Shown: positions 61,981 to 64,000 of the stretch, piece after piece | Layout: each line of letters begins with the position of its first letter | Position numbering within the stretch: the stretch's first letter is position 1 | Assembly: GCA_951812795.1 (NCBI GenBank) | Contig: OX638325.1 | Location: 1,636,277-1,700,276, forward strand | Length of the DNA stretch: 64,000 nt | Direction: 5' to 3' | DNA from: an uncultured Dehalococcoidia bacterium | Lineage (GTDB): Bacteria > Chloroflexota > Dehalococcoidia > Lucifugimonadales > Lucifugimonadaceae | Program-made: the position numbers and the translations under genes | The notes under the pieces: generated by a model | The model's input: the letters and a program-made list of their open reading frames with translations, nothing else | What the model was told of the DNA's origin: nothing | Databases searched by the model: none

Positions 61981-62606
61981 CTCCCTCCCACATCGTCCTC
62001 TTTCTTGCTCGCCGCAATTCTGACCACCAACATCTCATCCTTCCCATCTTTCGGCATCCTTAGCATCCTAGTTCAAACCGCCCCTGCGTGCACAAAACCC
62101 TTTCCCTTGATGCCCAAGGGGGAATTCAAGGGGGTTTAGACTTGGTGTTTGGCCTTGGACGCCGTTGCCCCGCCCCTCTGGATTCCGGCTTTCGCCGGAA
62201 TGACGGTGGTTGCGCACAGAACCCGGAGGGGAGGTTTGTCCTCCCTCCCACATCGTCCTCTTTCTTGCTCGCCGCAATTCTGACCACCAACATCTCATCC
62301 TTCCCATCTTTCGGCATCCTTAGCATCCTAGTTCAATCCGCCCCTGCGTGCACAATACCCTCCCCCTTGATGCCCAAGGGGGAATTAAAGGGGGTTTAGA
62401 CTTGGTGTTTGGCCTTGGACGCCGTTGCCCCGCCCCTCTGGATTCCGGCTTTCGCCGGAATGACGATGGTTGCGCACAGAACCCGAAGGGGAGGTTTTTT
62501 CTCCCTCCCACATCGTCCTCTTTCTTGCTCGCCGCAATTCTGACCACCAACATCTCATCCTTCCCATCTTTCGGCATCCTTAGCATCCTAGTTCAAACCG
62601 CCCCTG
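61981..62606. repeat. 260-base tandem repeat, about 2.4 copies
   Basis: Copies start at 61981, 62241 and 62501, giving an exact 260-base period; the third copy ends at about 62606. Each begins CTCCCTCCCACATCGTCCTC, continues through the inverted AACTAGGATG repeat, a TTGATGCCCAAGGGGGAATT unit and GGGTTTAGACTTGGTGTTTG, and ends with ATTCCGGCTTTCGCCGGAAT and GGTTGCGCACAGAACCC. Copies differ at only a few positions. A diverged single copy of the second half is at 17315-17466. Confidence 0.9.
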
Positions 62607-62667
62607 CTCGCTTCGATGGGTTAACCTTCGTTCAGTTGATGGTTATCGTGTCGGAAAGGACTTGGTG

Positions 62668-64000
62668 ATGCGTATTCCGTTGTTGGGGATTTCACATGAG
62701 ACGAATACTTTTTCGAGTGTTCCGGCGGACTATGCCGCTTTCGAAGCGTCGGGAATTTTACGCGGGGAGGAGATTTTCGATAAGTTCCGGGATGCGAGTT
62801 ATACGATTTCGGGTTACTTGCAGGCGGCGGAGGAGCTTGGGTTTGAGTTGGTGCCGTTGATGTATGCGGTGACGGGGCCGATCGGGACGATTACTAAGGA
62901 TGCGTATGACCGTCTGACGGGGGAGATGTTCGGGATGTTGCGGGATGGTGGGCCTTGGGATGCGGTGTTGATTTCGAACCACGGCGCGGCGGTGAGCGAG
63001 GAGTTCCCGGATATGGATGGCGAGTTCTGCCGGGCGGTGCGAGAGATCGTCGGGCCGGATATGCGGGTTGGAGTGACGCTGGATATGCATGGAAATGTGT
63101 CGGAGCCGGTTGTGGAGCATACGGATGTGTGCGTGGTGTGGCGTACGAATCCGCATTTGGATCCGAAGGTTCGGGGTAGAAAGACAGCCGAGATGGTGGT
63201 GCGAGCGGCGAAGGGTGAGATCGATCCGGTGCAGTGGATCGAGATGCCGCCGATGTATGTGAATATCGTGAAGCAGTTCACGGGCGAGGACCCGATGCGG
63301 TCGTTCGTGTCGGACTGTGTGGCGGCGAATGAGACGCCGGGGATCCTGGATACGAGTGTTGCGGAGGGTTATCCGTATTCGGATGTGGAGGAGATGGGGA
63401 TGGCGTGGGTCGCGATAGCAGATGGCGATTTGGAGTTGGCGAAGTCGGTGGCGAAGGGAATGGCGTCACGGGCTTGGGAGCGTCGGGCGGAGCTGAACGT
63501 GGAGGTGGCATCGATCTCGGAGGCGTTGGACATGGCGATTGCGGAGTATGTGGGTCCGCGCGATTTGGGCGATGCGGATGTGGTGGCGACTGATGGTACG
63601 GCGCTGTCGATGCCGGATGAGGATGCGCCGGCGCGGGAGGGTCCGATCGTGTTGATGGATGTCGGCGACAACATCGGCGGCGGTTCATCGGCCGATTCGA
63701 CGCATATCTTGGCGCAGGTTGTGGAGCGTGGGATATCGGGCTTCTTGCAGACGCTGTACGACCCGGAGTCGGTGGATGCGTGCGTCGCGGCGGGCGTTGG
63801 TGCCACGGTGACGCTGGATGTCGGCGGGAAGACGGATGATATGCATGGTTCGCCGGTTCGGGTGACGGGCACGGTGCGGGCGATCACGGATGGTCAGTAC
63901 GAGGAGCTGGGCGCTTCGCACGGCGGGTTCCGGTTCTACGATTCTGGGGTGAGCGTACGGGTGGATACGGATGGCGGGCAGACGTTGTTGTTGACGTCGG
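62668..64000 (+). CDS. mlrC: M81-family metallopeptidase, MlrC-like (partial, runs off the end)
   Basis: The first 444 codons of an MlrC-type protein. The start ATG 62668 is preceded by GGAAAGGA seven bases away. MRIPLLGISHETNTFSSVPA is the canonical N-terminus. The metal site is formed by VTLDMHGNVSEP (Asp-x-His) and WRTNPHLDPKVRG (His), and VLMDVGDNIGGGSSADST opens the C-terminal domain. MlrC was first described in microcystin breakdown. Most relatives are of unknown substrate and are abundant in marine Chloroflexota. The frame has no stop before the window edge. Confidence 0.92.
   Translation, partial: MRIPLLGISHETNTFSSVPADYAAFEASGILRGEEIFDKFRDASYTISGYLQAAEELGFELVPLMYAVTGPIGTITKDAYDRLTGEMFGMLRDGGPWDAVLISNHGAAVSEEFPDMDGEFCRAVREIVGPDMRVGVTLDMHGNVSEPVVEHTDVCVVWRTNPHLDPKVRGRKTAEMVVRAAKGEIDPVQWIEMPPMYVNIVKQFTGEDPMRSFVSDCVAANETPGILDTSVAEGYPYSDVEEMGMAWVAIADGDLELAKSVAKGMASRAWERRAELNVEVASISEALDMAIAEYVGPRDLGDADVVATDGTALSMPDEDAPAREGPIVLMDVGDNIGGGSSADSTHILAQVVERGISGFLQTLYDPESVDACVAAGVGATVTLDVGGKTDDMHGSPVRVTGTVRAITDGQYEELGASHGGFRFYDSGVSVRVDTDGGQTLLLTS

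Noticed and set aside
61981-62606. Tandem repeats as a CRISPR array
   Set aside because: The unit is 260 bases and near identical throughout, with no short repeat-spacer alternation and no cas genes.

Overview
The window looks like a chromosomal segment of a Chloroflexota bacterium, perhaps of the SAR202/Dehalococcoidia type. This is inferred from gene content: several enolase-superfamily sugar-acid dehydratases, a GMC oxidoreductase, a PhyH dioxygenase, an MlrC-type M81 protein, and very large surface proteins with Thr-Pro stalks. Many genes lack a clear Shine-Dalgarno site, and TTG or GTG starts are frequent. Housekeeping genes (argH, rpmB, fakA, fabF, folC, tldD/tldE, rpe, ffh, pstB/phoU, one tRNA-Pro) alternate with accessory islands and repeat-filled spacers.

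Layout. 1-9.2 kb: oxidative and housekeeping metabolism. 9.2-10.05 kb: a lipoprotein thioredoxin whose first redox Cys codon is TGA, a probable selenoprotein, translationally coupled to a galactonate-dehydratase-like enolase. 10.05-11.5 kb: repeats. 11.6-14.9 kb: a four-gene operon (QueC-like, TGT-like, CD-NTase, SLOG protein) that reads as a type IV CBASS anti-phage system. 14.9-17.1 kb: an EVE-like/HNH nuclease flanked by fragments of a different HNH family, then a HigBA toxin-antitoxin pair. 17.5-31.3 kb: mostly core genes, with a second HigBA pair and an MFS gene that carries an interspersed repeat in frame. 31.5-36.8 kb: a tight minus-strand five-gene cassette (radical SAM, ParB-like, PD-(D/E)XK, SNF2 ATPase, ParB-like), unlike any named system I can recall and visibly more AT-rich than its neighbours. 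37-44.2 kb: ffh, CBS, hydroxypyruvate isomerase-like, pstB-phoU, a GH63-like hydrolase opposite a ROK kinase, tRNA-Pro. 44.2-51.4 kb: two paralogous giant FN3/cadherin surface proteins. 51.6-54.1 kb: SixA, twin mini coiled-coil membrane proteins, an MFS transporter. 54.1-62.6 kb: repeat-rich DNA holding a broken VapBC-like pair, a lone terminase large subunit and an LPxTG-like surface protein with a textbook terminator. 62.7 kb to the end: a partial MlrC-type gene.

The two strongest candidates for a new system are the type IV CBASS variant with a SLOG-only effector (11.6-14.9 kb) and the ParB/SNF2/nuclease/ParB/radical-SAM cassette (31.5-36.8 kb), whose composition suggests DNA modification coupled to restriction. 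All family calls come from reading motifs by eye. No database search or structure prediction was run.
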